Shown here piece by piece: positions 12,548 through 22,818 of a stretch of DNA of 64,000 nt. Under the pieces are notes generated by a model. It worked only from the letters and a program-made list of their open reading frames with translations. It was not told the DNA's origin and made no database searches. The position numbers and the translations under genes were made by a program. Position 1 is the stretch's first letter, and each line of letters starts with the position of its first letter. Source of the stretch: Podocnemis expansa (taxonomy: Eukaryota; Chordata; Testudines; Podocnemididae); NCBI GenBank assembly GCA_007922195.1, contig ML681963.1:134705512-134769511 (forward strand). The letters are read 5' to 3'.

Positions 12548-12665
12548 AGAATAGTGGCTAGCACCTCTGCTTAATACGCAGAAGGTCCTGGGTTCAAGCC
12601 CCAGGGGGTTGGATTCAATGATCTCAGGAGGTCCCTTCCAACCCTATGATTTGATTCTATTCTAA
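12548..12665 (+). mobile_element. tRNA-derived SINE with CR1-like tail
   Basis: The head contains a pol III A-box-like GTGGCTAGCACC and a B-box-like GGTTCAAGCCC, with a hairpin CTGC-TTAATAC-GCAG in the anticodon arm position. The tail runs GGTTGGATTCAATGATCTC, GGTCCCTTCCAACCCTATGA and then ATTCTAT. The GGTCCCTTCCAACCCTATGATTCTAT part is shared with the 3' end of the CR1 at 44,990-45,015. CR1-tailed tRNA SINEs are known from turtles; sharing the tail lets the CR1 reverse transcriptase copy the SINE. Its tRNA parent is uncertain. Confidence 0.85.
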
Positions 12666-13084
12666 ATTGTATTGCTTCCACCACATTTTTATATCTGAAT
12701 GAACATGGTACTTAAATTTAAGCAATAGTTAAGAATTGGAAGAGAATTTATAAGCAGGCCACAGACTTGAAACAGTAATGAATCTTTAAAATTCCTTTGT
12801 TATATTAACACACCAGTTTAGTATTATGGAAGTTTTTCTTAAAATGGGGAGAAAGTGGGTGCTCCATCTTAGGTGTGCACATGAACTCATATCATCAACT
12901 GAAGATTTTTACTAGCGGTACTTGTCCAGGTCATGCACGCACCATGGCCATCTCATGGCACCATTTGCACCTTTTTTAGGACATGCGTGACCCAACCCCC
13001 TCAGTTCCTTTTCTACTGTGAAGTCAGTAATATGACTTCAAAGTAGAGGAGAGGAGGGTAGGCAGTGCAGAACCCAAAGAGATG

Positions 13085-13190
13085 CACATCTCGAAAACTT
13101 CAGTCACTGTGGAAGGTGAGTAACCTTCTCTTCTTCTAGTAGTGTCTCTGGGGGTGTCCCACCTTTAGGTGACTCCAAAGCAGTGGTCCT
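13085..13190 (-). repeat. Internal complementary region of DIRS copy 2
   Basis: This segment contains GATGCACATCTCGAAAACTTC, then GTGAGTAACCTTCTCTTCTT and a second end-like stretch GGGGGTGTCCCACCTTTAGG. It corresponds in place and content to the complementary region at 21,672-21,760 in copy 1. In DIRS elements this region is thought to template completion of the ends from a circular intermediate. Confidence 0.6.
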
Positions 13191-13192
13191 AG

Positions 13193-13384
13193 TTAGCTGG
13201 AGGGCTTCAGAGTTTCGATGAAACTGAAATGAAATGAAAGTACTGAGAGGTTGACTGCAGTGTCTATCTGTGCTGCTTGGTCATCTGCATACTGTTTTAC
13301 AAAAGTGAGCAATGAAGTCCAGGTGGCAGACTTCAAAAAATCAGTAATTGGTACATTACTTAAAAGAGCTGTGGAGGTGGACAC
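13193..13384 (-). pseudogene. Tyrosine recombinase C-terminal remnant (DIRS copy 2)
   Basis: The frame reads VPITDFLKSATWTSLLTF followed by VKQYADDQAA. This is the end of a DIRS tyrosine recombinase; in copy 1 the equivalent is DICRAATW followed by KHY. The tyrosine of KQYA sits at the catalytic position. The catalytic arginines and the HxxR motif are absent because the preceding recombinase sequence is deleted: within about 200 bases upstream the frame is already in the RNase H linker. The enzyme is therefore dead. Confidence 0.82.
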
Positions 13385-13559
13385 GACTCTTTTTTATGTA
13401 TGCTAGAGGTGGTACAACACCTGATAGTTTGTAACCAGCCAAAAAACAAGTAAAAGCTTGGCTGCTGCTAATTCTCCAGCTCCACTTGCTACCTAGCAAC
13501 TGAAGTGTCATCAGGTAGCTTCTGGTCACACGACTGGAAGCAGAAAGTGATTAGCCTGA

Positions 13560-14038
13560 CTCTAGTGATTCATGCAGCCAGCCAGAAAATTGGGTCTGGC
13601 TACGCCCTTAGCTGAATACCAAAAGATCCAGAATTGGGTAACATCATTATTGGAAAACTTGTTGTAGGAGATTGATGCGTAACTACCATTTGTGAATGAA
13701 GCTGAAAGTTCTGCTAAGGAAATCCACCACCGGTATTTTGCATCTCAGGTAGATATGCTGCTGAGATCATAATGATGATGTTTAAATACCAGGTCCATAG
13801 TTTCACTGGTTCTGAGCAGAGAAACTTGGACCTTGTGCCTCCCTATCAGTTGCTGTAAAACATACGTTTTATTGTCTGTCATTCTCTTGACATACTCATT
13901 CCTTATCTGACGCAGAGAATGTAAGCAAGCATTGTGAACTGCTCTGAGTTCTAGAGATATATATGGAGGCTTGATTTGTGAGGTGACCATTTGCTCTGGG
14001 TGGAATAATTCTGAAGGTGGGCTTCCCACTCCATAAGT
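13560..14038 (-). pseudogene. RNase H remnant of DIRS copy 2
   Basis: The minus-strand frame at 13,745-14,038 has MTFMTYGVG, then SLELRAVHNACLHSL, RQIRNEYVKRMTDNKTYV. The LELRAV...MTDN pattern is the DIRS RNase H core. Downstream (13,560-13,740) is the linker towards the recombinase, recognisable only in pieces. The domain abuts the hAT element at 14,039, which separates it from the RT. Several frameshifts are needed to read the whole region. Confidence 0.75.
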
Positions 14039-14199
14039 CATGAATGTCAAACTTACAGCCTATGGGTGGATTCAGCCTTCCAAGGGCACTGAACCAGCCC
14101 ACGGAGCTGTTCCTGGGAGCCTTCTGTAGCAGCAAACAGCAAACACAGGCTGCCACCAGCAAAGCAGAGGTGGTCCAGGCATGCTCGCTCGCTCGCTCG

Positions 14200-14238
<39 letters not shown>

Positions 14239-14897
14239 TCCAAGTCACAGCACTGGGGAACAAAGGAACTGCTTCACCCAGTCCCAGCTCAGCTGTGGTC
14301 TGCCAACCAGTCTCAGTCACAGCAGGTTGGGCGGGGTTCCCAGTCTCCCAACCCATCCTCCACTCCACCTGTTCACACTCAGTCAGCATGCAACTCTGAT
14401 TGACAGAACATTGTAGGAATCGCAAACAAGAAAAGGAAAAAGTAGATGGGTTCCAGATGAGGAACAAGCCAATCAAGGGCCAGCCAGGACTGAACCCAGC
14501 CAAAGGCCAGCATGCTGAATATCTGGCAATGAGTTTTGGGAGCGGAGGCAGGAGCCCAGCCAGCCTGTGACTGAGACTGATTGATTCCCTGCTACCATGC
14601 AGTAGGTGAAGTGAAAAGGGAAGGGGGCTGGGAACTGCTCAGCAGGGGAAGGGGATTGGAGAGGTGGAAAGGGAAGAGGGGGTCTGGGAGCAGCCCAGCA
14701 GGGGAAGGGGAGCACACAAGGCAGGGAAAAAGGACAGTGTCAGAGAGCCTGCAAGGTTGGGGAGGGGTTAGGGGAGCCCATGCTACTCTGAATGTGACAG
14801 AGGACAGTGTTGGGGTGCCGATGCGGACACATGGCCTGCGTCAGGTGTCCTGCCCACCAGTGTGGCCCCCCCACACTGTATGAGTTTGACACCACTG
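14039..14897. mobile_element. Non-autonomous hAT with (CA)n tract, inserted in DIRS copy 2
   Basis: The left end CATGAATGTCAAACTTAC and the right end GAGTTTGACACCACTG are imperfect inverted repeats of a CAGTGGTGTCAAAC type. Flanks are CCATAAGT and TCATAAGT, an 8-bp duplication with one mismatch. The interior is GC-rich and includes a GCTC/CA microsatellite. Open frames through it (up to 143 codons on minus) are low-complexity and not transposase-like. Confidence 0.88.
14182..14235. repeat. (GCTC)n then (CA)n microsatellite
   Basis: Four to five GCTC units run directly into about 15 CA units, visible by inspection. Confidence 0.95.
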
Positions 14898-15960
14898 TCA
14901 TAAGTGAAGCATCCATGGTTACTGCAAGGGACAGTGCTTGTTTAATGAATGGGACACTCACTGTGAAGTATTTTGTGTTTAGCTATCAATTTAGTGATTG
15001 TTTGACCCTGAATATTAACATCACTATCTTGTGCATGGAGTGTTTGTGTGGTCTGTATACTGTGGTGAGCCATAACTGTAGGGGCCACATCAGTCATTGT
15101 ACATATTGAACTTCATAGGTAGTCGCTGCCATGTAACCAAATATTTGCAGGTAAGTTCAAAAGGTCATTGTTGGGCTTTTTTGCACTGAAGATAGGTGGT
15201 GTGCTATTGCATTGATCCTTTGACTCAGAAGGAATATTCTAGCTGCGCAAGAGCATAGCTGATTCCCTATAAATTTTATGCCGTGAGTGGGTTGTAGGAT
15301 AGATTGTTTGGTGTTTTTGAATAGCCTCGTTGTGAGGCTTACTGATTAAAAGGCTCTCTTTAGACCAGTGGTTTTCAAACTAAGGTTTGGCACCTAGTAC
15401 TGGGTCACAAACCCTCAGGCGCTGGGTCACAGCACTCCCTGCTGCCATTGCCAAAAGACTGGTATGCACTGCTGAAAGATGTAACTTTTGGGTCATGGGT
15501 ATAAATTACTTTTTTTTCAATTGTGTTCCAAGAAAAAAAGTTTGAAAACCACTGCTCTAGACTGTGTTTTCATGAGGCAATCATGTAAGCCCAGGAATAT
15601 GGTGACTCTCCATTTTTGTAAGTACACTGTGGCAACCACTAGGATTTTTCAAAAAACCCCTGGAATGGTGGAAAGGCCAAAAGGGTAAAACTGTATATTG
15701 GTAGTGATCAGTTCCCATGTTGAAATATGGGAACCTTTTGTGTGCTGGGTGGATTGACGATTCACGTGTCTTGGCAGTGGAGGGCTGCAAGCCAGCCACC
15801 CCGCTCCAGAGACAAGGGTACCATTTTGAATGTGTGTTGTTATAAATCTGTTCAGTTTTCTAAGGTCTAGAATTGGCCTCTAATCACCTGGGTTTTTTTG
15901 GATCAGGACATATGGGAAATAAAAACCCTTTCCCTTGTATTGAGGGGGTTCATGCTCTAT
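14898..15960 (-). pseudogene. Reverse transcriptase remnant of DIRS copy 2
   Basis: Read on the minus strand after allowing frame changes, the region near 15,860-15,880 gives RPILDLRKLNRF, a DIRS RT block. Near 15,690 it gives YQYTVLPFG, followed after the hAT insertion site by more decayed sequence toward RNase H. The hAT at 15,366-15,554 splits the domain. A YxDD motif was not identified with confidence. The order RT then RNase H then recombinase on the minus strand agrees with copy 1. Confidence 0.7.
15366..15554 (+). mobile_element. Short non-autonomous hAT (MITE), family B copy 2
   Basis: The 189-bp element begins CAGTGGTTTTCAAACTAAGG and ends GTTTGAAAACCACTG. Flanks CTTTAGAC and CTCTAGAC form an 8-bp duplication with one mismatch. 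It is a close relative of the copy at 7,102-7,287 throughout. It lies inside the RT region of DIRS copy 2, so it is younger than that element. Confidence 0.93.
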
Positions 15961-16099
15961 AGCCTCTATTTACAACAGGTAATGGACCACCTGTTGTAAA
16001 AAATGTTCATGAAAAGGGGCCTGAAAAGGGAATGGGAAGGGGTATGGGTGGTAAGTGTGGAGATGAAAAGGATTCTGTAGCCTGCTTTGATTTACTTAC

Positions 16100-17860
16100 A
16101 GGACCCATTCATCAGTGGTGATTTTTGCCCAAGATTGGTAGAAAAAAGTGTAATCGGTGGTGGTGGATAGCTCTCATCTGCTCCAAAATGTTAAGGAGGT
16201 CAATCAAATCCTCAAAATTGGGGTCTTGGAGGAGGGGGTTGGGTTGCCGGTAAGTTTTGGATAGACTGCCTGCAGCGTTGTTGATGCTGCCTGCTTCTGA
16301 ATGGGTATTTTCTCTTATTTTGGACTGTATTGGTATTGATGCAGAACTGGTATCTTGCACTGTAAAGCTGGTATCTGGAAGACATTCTTCTCTCTATAAG
16401 TGTTTATATGACAAAGGTATAAACAGTGGCACAAAAATCCTTCAAGGTACATGTTATCTCATTCATCTTTTAAACAAAGAACTTCTTTTGCCAAATGGAA
16501 GGTCTTCTATCATTGCCTGGGATGGTTTGGGTAGGTCAACTGAGTGCAGCCATGAAGATCTTCACATGACCACTGTGATTGCTATTGTTTGAGCCCCGGC
16601 CACATCAAGGGCTGCTTGAAGGGTGGGTCAGAAAAATAACAGACCTTCTTGTAAGACAGCTCTACATTGTTGTGTTTTATTTTCAGGTATGAAATCAATA
16701 AATTCATCCAGTTTGGTGTAGCTGCTGTGATTGTATTTGGATAACAGCACTGAATAATTTGCCACTTCTTACTGCAGAACTGTTTACTTTTCTGCCAAAG
16801 AAGTCCATTCTTTTGTCATCTTTATTGTGGGGTGCCAATCTATTAAAAGGTTGTTTGCTCCTGTGGTTAGCGGCTGCCAATACCAGGTAACTGTGTGGAA
16901 GGTATGTGAAAAAGTATTCCAAATCTTTGCTGGGTACATGGTATTTTTTTTGTCAGCCCTTCTGCAGGTGGGAGGGATGGTAGTGGGTGTTTTACAGATA
17001 TTATTGGCAGGTTCTAATAAAGCATCAACCATCAGCAGGGCAATTTGAGAAAAAGCCTTAGTTTATAATATTTTCAGGAGTTTATGTTGGGATTCAGTTA
17101 TCTCCCTAAGAGGAATATCAAACTTTCAGCAAATCTTTTGAAGAGATCTTGGAATTTGAAATTGTCAGCTATTGTTGGGGGTAGAGGGATTACAGATTCA
17201 TTCAGTGAGGATGATGACTTATGTGGGGGTTGTTTCTCACTATGCAGTGTTTTCACCACCCTCAGTTATCTGCTGTTCTGCTAGTGCCATGGCAGGTTTA
17301 GGAAGAGATGGAGGGGGTCTGTGCGCCCTGAAATATAATGGTTTACTCATTTGTGCAGAATAAGAGGACCATGCAGCCTATCCTGGCCAGTAGATGCAGG
17401 GAGACGGTGCCATCTCTGGAGAATTGTTGAGGTGATTTGTTGAGTCCATATAAAGATGATATACAGGAAGACGTTTAAAAATCCTTCTCGTTGTTGGTGC
17501 CTTGGTATTTGTGCTTCTTGGTGCACTTGTGCAGTGCTGGTATTGTCGGCACCACATCTGCCGCCAGTGTGGTCACTGTTGGCACCATGGGCTGGTGCAT
17601 GCTGATTGTTGGTTCTGAAGGCCTTGATTGTGCTGGTACAGTTGCCAGAGTCAGGAACGTTTGCAGTGCTGCTCCTTGGTCAGTGCTCATGACCAGTGCT
17701 GTAGTGGTTCATGCTGCCAGTAGTTTAGTTGGTGCCACTAGGACTGCTGTTTTGGAGGTCTTTCAAATTGCCAGTTTTATAATGCCTGGATATGAATGAT
17801 TTGTTTTAGGCTTATGCTTTGTGACAGAGGCAGAAGGATTTTTAGAGTCTGTACTGGGCC
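16100..17860 (-). pseudogene. gag-like region of DIRS copy 2
   Basis: The minus-strand frames at 16,704-17,032 include APHNKDDKRMDFFGRKVNSS, a block also present in copy 1 as APYDKNWKGLDFLGRKIYSS. This is the conserved part of the DIRS first open frame, a structural (gag-like) protein. Upstream at 17,475-17,690 the sequence is serine, threonine and proline rich, as in the low-complexity part of that protein. Multiple stops and frameshifts break the frame. Confidence 0.68.
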
Positions 17861-17920
17861 CGAGTACCTGAAGAACCAACAGTCTCTTTCGCACTGACTT
17901 TCTTGGTTAATGGGCTAAAA

Positions 17921-19749
17921 CAGTGGTCATCAAACCACAGGTTGCAACCAGTTCTGGGTCACAGACCTGTTTGTACTGGATCACAGCACTGCCTCTGGGT
18001 GGGGCTCTTCATTCTACCCAGCCAACTTAAAAATCACAACTTCGGCCAGCAGCAGCTTCCATTGATCAGTACCAACCCTTTCCAGCCTCCCATTCGCAAC
18101 TGGCGATGCCTGTCAGAGCCCTCAGTGCCGCCTCCCACTCCTGTCTAATTGCACTGGAGGGGTTCCTACATAGTCTGAGCATGCCAAAGGTCTCAGAGGA
18201 GCACGTGCATGTGTTTGGCCCACAAAACAGAGCTTGAATTTAGTACTGGCTGATCATTAGAATGCCTCTCCTGGGCCTGGCTCGGCAGCAGTAGCGCTTG
18301 CATCACACCACATGGGATTAAAGTGCTGTCGCTGTCAGGCACGCTCCCAAGATGCCATATGTGCTGGAGATGCTGCTCCTCAGGAACATCCTCTCAGTGA
18401 GTGTCTGGCCCCACAAGGCCCAGAAGACTCCTTAACAGACCATCTTCTGTGCTGCAGCTCCTAGGTGCTGCCATGTAGGAGGGCTAGTACGACAGAGCCC
18501 CAAGGGGGCAATAGTCGGCTCAGGCTTCCCTTCCCCCTCGGGCCCTGGCTCCCTGTACTGGGGTCAGTGTTGGGCTGCCCGATGAGAGCAGGCAGGAACA
18601 CTCGCCCTGTTGAGCTCGCAGACAGGCGATGCGGGCTGTGGCTGCCACTAGAAAGACCTGCCTGTAGTGTGACCCCCGTGTCAGCTGCCTGGGTCATCAG
18701 CTGGGGTTCGGTGGCCAGCCCTATTCCCCAGGGAGCTCAGTGCCGAAAGAAGCAATTCCTCCCAGGAGGGTTTAAACTCCTGTATGTTTTGTCTGTCAGA
18801 TGAGCACCCAGTTCGTGATCCTGCCAGTCCAGTGGTTTTGGTGGGTTGTTTCAGAATATCCATCAATAAGCATCTGCACAGCACAGACAGCCATGACAAC
18901 AAACCATCAGGGACAGTTGTTTTGATGGCTAGCTTCCTCCCTAGACATGTTCATACAAAACTCTGAGTACTTCATTGGAACTACAGTACAGAAAGTCAGT
19001 TACTGCGCCCCTTATAAACAGCGCAAAATTTAATAAGATCCAAAGGGGTAGCTGTGTTAGTCTAGTTCAGCAGAACAAGCAAAGCTTATACTTCCATGCA
19101 TTTATTTTCCTCTCATGTCTGACCGTGGGATTTTACCTATGAAAGCTCATGCAATAAATTTGTTAGTCTTTAAAAATGCTACAGGACTCCTTGATTGTTT
19201 TGCTGAACTAACAGAGTTACCCCTTTAGAATTTTCTCATTCATAGGAAGTTCTATTGTAAACACAACTACAGAGAACTCAGATTCTTGTGCATTGAAACA
19301 TGGACGTTTAGAACACACTTATTGAATATATAAAAGTACATGAAGCTTGTAAAGTGAAATAGTCAGAATTACAATAGCAAAGGGTTGAGTTTTATGTATC
19401 CCTTGCTATTTTTAACAGAGTACTCAGTCATATTTTGTGTGAAAGAAATGTTTCTATGCTGTTGCAAACAACACCTAAAATTTCTATCAATTTAAAGGAT
19501 TAAAGGGAAATTATTCTCTGTGACTAGTGGACAAGGTTAGGGTGGTGGTGTGGATTTGAGGCTATGCTTCATTTGTGAGGAAAGAGCTGGTGGGGCTCAA
19601 AAATGCCTACCTGGGCTGGGGCCCACACACGCATGAAGGGAGCCCAGAGATTAGGTGGGTGCCAGGGCCCAGCAAATTTAATTGTTGGGTCACAGTCATA
19701 AATAATTCTCTTCAACTGGGTCCTGAGAAAAAAAGTTCGATAACCACCA
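17921..19749. mobile_element. Long non-autonomous hAT, family B-related, inserted in DIRS copy 2
   Basis: The left end is CAGTGGTCATCAAACC and the right end is AAGTTCGATAACCACC, relatives of the family B ends. Just inside, GTTCTGGGTCACAGACC and TTCAACTGGGTCCTGAG match internal sequence of the 7,102 and 15,366 copies. Flanks GGCTAAAA and GCCTAGAA match 6 of 8. The 1.8-kb interior includes a GC-rich part (18,240-18,780) with no recognisable transposase, and a PLE end at 19,031. It may derive from a longer master element. Confidence 0.72.
19031..19231 (+). mobile_element. PLE terminal fragment nested in a hAT
   Basis: It starts CAAAGGGGTAGCTGTGTTAG and ends in the inverted form GAACTAACAGAGTTACCCCTTT, so the outer tags are inverted repeats. 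The inside has GAAAGCTCATGC, AAATTTGTTAGTCTTTAAA and CTACAGGACTCCTTG, the shared PLE tail. The hammerhead-like core is degraded (CTGACCG instead of CTGATGA). It is inside the hAT at 17,921-19,749 and is therefore the third insertion layer. Confidence 0.8.
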
Positions 19750-19757
19750 GCCTAGAA

Positions 19758-20380
19758 GATCTCATCTTATGAGATTCATGAGGTGGAGTGAGATGCTTCT
19801 TAGTTTTTTTTTCAGGCAGAGCTGATTTAACTTGCCCTGGGTCAGAGGGACCATTCCATGAGGAGTAATTTGAGATGAAGGTCTCTGGTCCTTGCTAATC
19901 CTGGATGCCAGATTCTAGCAGTGATGGCATTTCTGCATTATGTAGCTATCTCTTAGGCCGCTGATGCAGACAGAATGCCAATTTTACATGCCATCGTGTC
20001 ACAACATGAATCACACCTCAAAGTCTGGAGAACCCTGGCAGTTGAGGGAAGGGTATTTTTGTCAAAAACAAAAAAAAAGGTGAACTAGAGTTAAAGGGGA
20101 AAAAATAGGAAAAAAAACCTGAGGAAAAAAAATCTACCTAGAAAAAAGAAATAACAGCAATGAGCTGAAAAAGACTAGAACTCCATCTTTGACCATGGGT
20201 GATTGAGAAAGAACTATGGAGATCACATTGCGCACACACAAAAAAGGTGCTAATGGCACTGTGAGATAACTATAGCATGTGCACAACCCCAACGAGCACT
20301 GATAGCAAACATCTCCAATAGACAACATGGACATGACAGCAATTAAGGTGAAGCACCCACAGGGAAACGACCCAAAAAGA
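19758..20380 (-). repeat. 5' part and inverted terminal repeat of DIRS copy 2
   Basis: Past the hAT the minus strand resumes DIRS leader-like sequence. The outer 200 bases (about 20,180-20,380) are the inverted counterpart of 12,855-13,060, sharing TGTGCACATG-type and GCACCTTTTTT blocks. Short A-runs near 20,070-20,150 precede it. No intact reading frame is left here. Confidence 0.55.
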
Positions 20381-21420
20381 AAACCATGTTCAACTTTTGT
20401 TTGATTTGAAACCAATTCCATTTCCACTATCCCTACTCAATACCCCTTAAATCACAGCTTTTTACTAATAAACATTCATACTTCTATTATAAATTTATCT
20501 CAGTTCTCTAATATTAAGTAAAGTGAGAATCCTCAGCTGAACCCAACAGATAGGTTTGTACTCTATCCCTCACGAAACTGTGAACTTAGTAATATTTGTG
20601 AGTTTCCAGTGATGGGGGCAAAGGGGTATTACAGGGGCATGCTTCTGTGATGTTTGGAAGCTACAGTACAAAGTGTCTTAAACTGTAAGGCAAAATAAGG
20701 GCAGGGAGAGTCCTGAGGAGTTTGCCTGGGATGGCTAAGTCTGGGATGATAGAGAACTGTCTCCAAGCTTAGCACCAGCAAACCTCTTTCTTGTTGAGGT
20801 GGAGGGGGATTACATGGTGGCTCGTAGTCTTGGGCACCCCATCAAAGCATAAAAATACATACACGCTTATGGCAACTTTCAGCTGAAGATCTTAAAAAGG
20901 CTTATGGACAGGTAAGAAACTATTGCACTGTCGTCATTTTACAGATGAGAAAGCTCAGAAGGTGAATGTCATGCTGTGAACAGGATTTGATAACAAAATA
21001 TTTACACACATGAATCTGATCTATGCAGGAACTTACACTACTGATAAAGCCCAATAAGGCTAGATCTTTACTGACATATCTTAAGTAATTTGATGTAGTT
21101 CACTAGTTAATGGCAGAGCAAGTTATGACTCTTGACTTCTGGTCCCAAGCTCTAACAACTTGACCTCACACTCCTGGTGCTTTCAGGTAGGCATACAGTC
21201 AAGACCAAAGGAGAAACAGCAGTCTCTAAATGAAGGGATGGTACGGGAAGGAACAAAAAGAGAAGAAATGAAAGAAAACAATACATGACTCTAGTACAAT
21301 GGGTATAAAAATGAATGGGAGGGCTATAAAATCAAAGCTGTGATTTCCCTCAGGTCAGTTAATGAACCATACAATGGTCAAGGGGAGGGGTTGTTACAGA
21401 ATTCCATTCTCCTATATGAA
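20381..21420. other. Unassigned DNA between two DIRS elements
   Basis: No repeat family or gene could be recognised. The sequence separates the outer ends of two DIRS copies that lie in the same orientation. Confidence 0.4.
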
Positions 21421-21600
21421 AAGGTTACTCACTGGGTGCAGTAACTTGACTTCTTCAAGGTGTCTGTCCCATGGTGCCAAGTCAGAGACTTTCATAGCTG
21501 TAATAGTAGAGGGGCTGCACACGTTCCCAGTATAATGATGTCTGTTGGCACAATACATCAGATGCATGCGTGGCCATGGTCCTCCATTCCTTCTTCAAAG
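21421..21600. repeat. DIRS copy 1 inverted terminal repeat, recombinase end
   Basis: The outer end is AAGGTTACTCACTGGGTGC. The interior shares a 24-base exact inverted match with 29,807-29,830 and looser matches on both sides (TTCTTCAA, GTCTGTTG, TCCTTCATTCC-like). This is the terminal repeat next to the complementary region. Confidence 0.85.
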
Positions 21601-21671
21601 CAAAGCAATCTTGTTGAGAAATAGACTTTGAAGTAGAGGGGAGGAGGGCGGGTCGTGGAGCACCCACAGGT

Positions 21672-21765
21672 ACACACACCTTGAAGAAATCCAGTTACTG
21701 CGCCCACTAAGTAACCTTTTCTTCTTCTTTGAGTTGTCACTGGGGGTGCTCCACTTGTGGTGACC
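21672..21765. repeat. DIRS copy 1 internal complementary region
   Basis: CACCTTGAAGAAATCCAGTTACTG followed by TAAGTAACCTT is complementary to the outer end at 21,421-21,465. It continues into CTTCTTCTTTGAGTTGTCAC and GGGGGTG, which resembles the outer end of the far terminal repeat read inward (CTTCTTCTTCAAGTGGTCCC). Joining the complements of both outer ends in one segment is the hallmark of a DIRS internal complementary region. Confidence 0.8.
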
Positions 21766-21789
21766 ACATAGCAAACTCAATAAAGGAGG

Positions 21790-22740
21790 AGGGACCTTGC
21801 AAGTCCTATCAGTGTTTAATTGTAGCTAATATGGAAGCTCCCAGAGAGGAGTCTCTTAGGGATAATTAATCTATGGTGTAATGTTTAATGAACGTTTCAG
21901 GCAAGGACCATGTGGCTGCCCTGCAAATATCAATGACAGGAATGTTGCTGACAAAAAGCAACTGATGTAGCCATTGATCTTGTTGAGTGTGCTCTAACCC
22001 TTGCAGGTGGTTCTAGGTTCCTTTGTCAATAGCAAAGCTCTATACCCAAAGAGATCCATTTTGAGATTCGCTGGGAAGATATCGACTTGTCTTTAGATCG
22101 TGGCACTAGAGATATGAATAGTTTGTTCAATTTTCTAAAGGGCTTTGTTCTTTCTAGGTAGAATGCAAGCACTCATCTTACATCAAGTGTGTGGAGCACT
22201 TCCTCTTCTGGATTGTTGTGTGGCTTCAGACAGAAAATTGGTAAGTTTACGGGCTCATTAATGTGAAAAGATGAAGCAATCCTTGCTAAGAATTTCAGGT
22301 GACACCTCAATGTAGCTTTATCATGATAAGAGATTGTGTATGTTGGACCAGCTATTAACTTCACTATTTCACTGACCTGTCTGGCTGAAGTAATGGCAAT
22401 TAAGAAAGCGACCTTTATTGATAGGGAGAAGAATGAAGAGGTGGCCAGAGGTTCGAAGGGTCATTTTGTTAGGCCTTTCAAAACTAAATTAAGATCCCAT
22501 TGTGGAATAGAGCCATGAATAGGCAGAGAGGTCTTACTGAGACTGGTTAGGAATCACTTCACCATAGTATGAGATAACATTTTTCATTATCCTGCTTGTT
22601 ACGGAAGATGGATATTGCAGAGAAGTGCACCTTTAGAGAGCTAACTGAAAACCCTGATTTCCTCAAGCGCAATACGTATTCCTGTATCGTTGGGATGGAA
22701 CATGAATACGTTCGCACCAGGAACGGAATCTCTTCCATTT
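21790..22740 (-). pseudogene. DIRS tyrosine recombinase (copy 1)
   Basis: The enzyme would integrate the circular DNA copy. Visible catalytic pieces on the minus strand are ITSARQVSE (first arginine, codons within 22,372-22,400), the HxxR motif in VRAHSTRSM (around 21,975-21,995), and DICRAATW with the KHY tyrosine at 21,878-21,880. Between them LRCHLKFLARIASSFHINEP and ERTKPFR are typical of the family. The length fits a recombinase of about 300 residues. At least three stops or frameshifts interrupt it, for example after LHTLDVR and inside the HxxR to tyrosine spacer, so no functional protein is expected. The catalytic residues themselves seem preserved. Confidence 0.85.
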
Positions 22741-22818
22741 ATACAGTAAGTCCATCTTGTAGATGTTTTTGTACTATTAAGACATGTTTCACCTCCAATG
22801 AACACTGCAGTTCATCAA

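Larger units (their letters stand above)
12855..20380 (-). mobile_element. DIRS retrotransposon copy 2, nested-insertion damaged
   Basis: A minus-strand DIRS element outlined by inverted ends. The left end (from 12,855) has GTGGGTGCTCCATCTTAGG and CTCATGGCACCATTTGCACC. The right end, read on the minus strand from about 20,380, has GTGGGTGCTTCACCTTAA and TCACAGTGCCATTAGCACC. A complementary region near 13,085-13,190 carries GAAGGTGAGTAACC and GGGGGTGTCCCACCTTTAGG. Reading down the minus strand come gag, RT, RNase H and the recombinase tail. Three hAT elements (14,039; 15,366; 17,921) interrupt it. Most of the recombinase is deleted. Without insertions it is about 4.6 kb, shorter than copy 1. 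Confidence 0.82.

Noticed and set aside
14044..14503. Several overlapping frames of 115-143 codons
   Set aside because: They are created by the GCTC and CA microsatellites and by GC-rich hAT sequence.
18461..18803. A 112-codon GC-rich frame as a possible transposase or captured gene
   Set aside because: No hAT transposase motif or known domain could be seen, and the complementary strand is also open over part of it.
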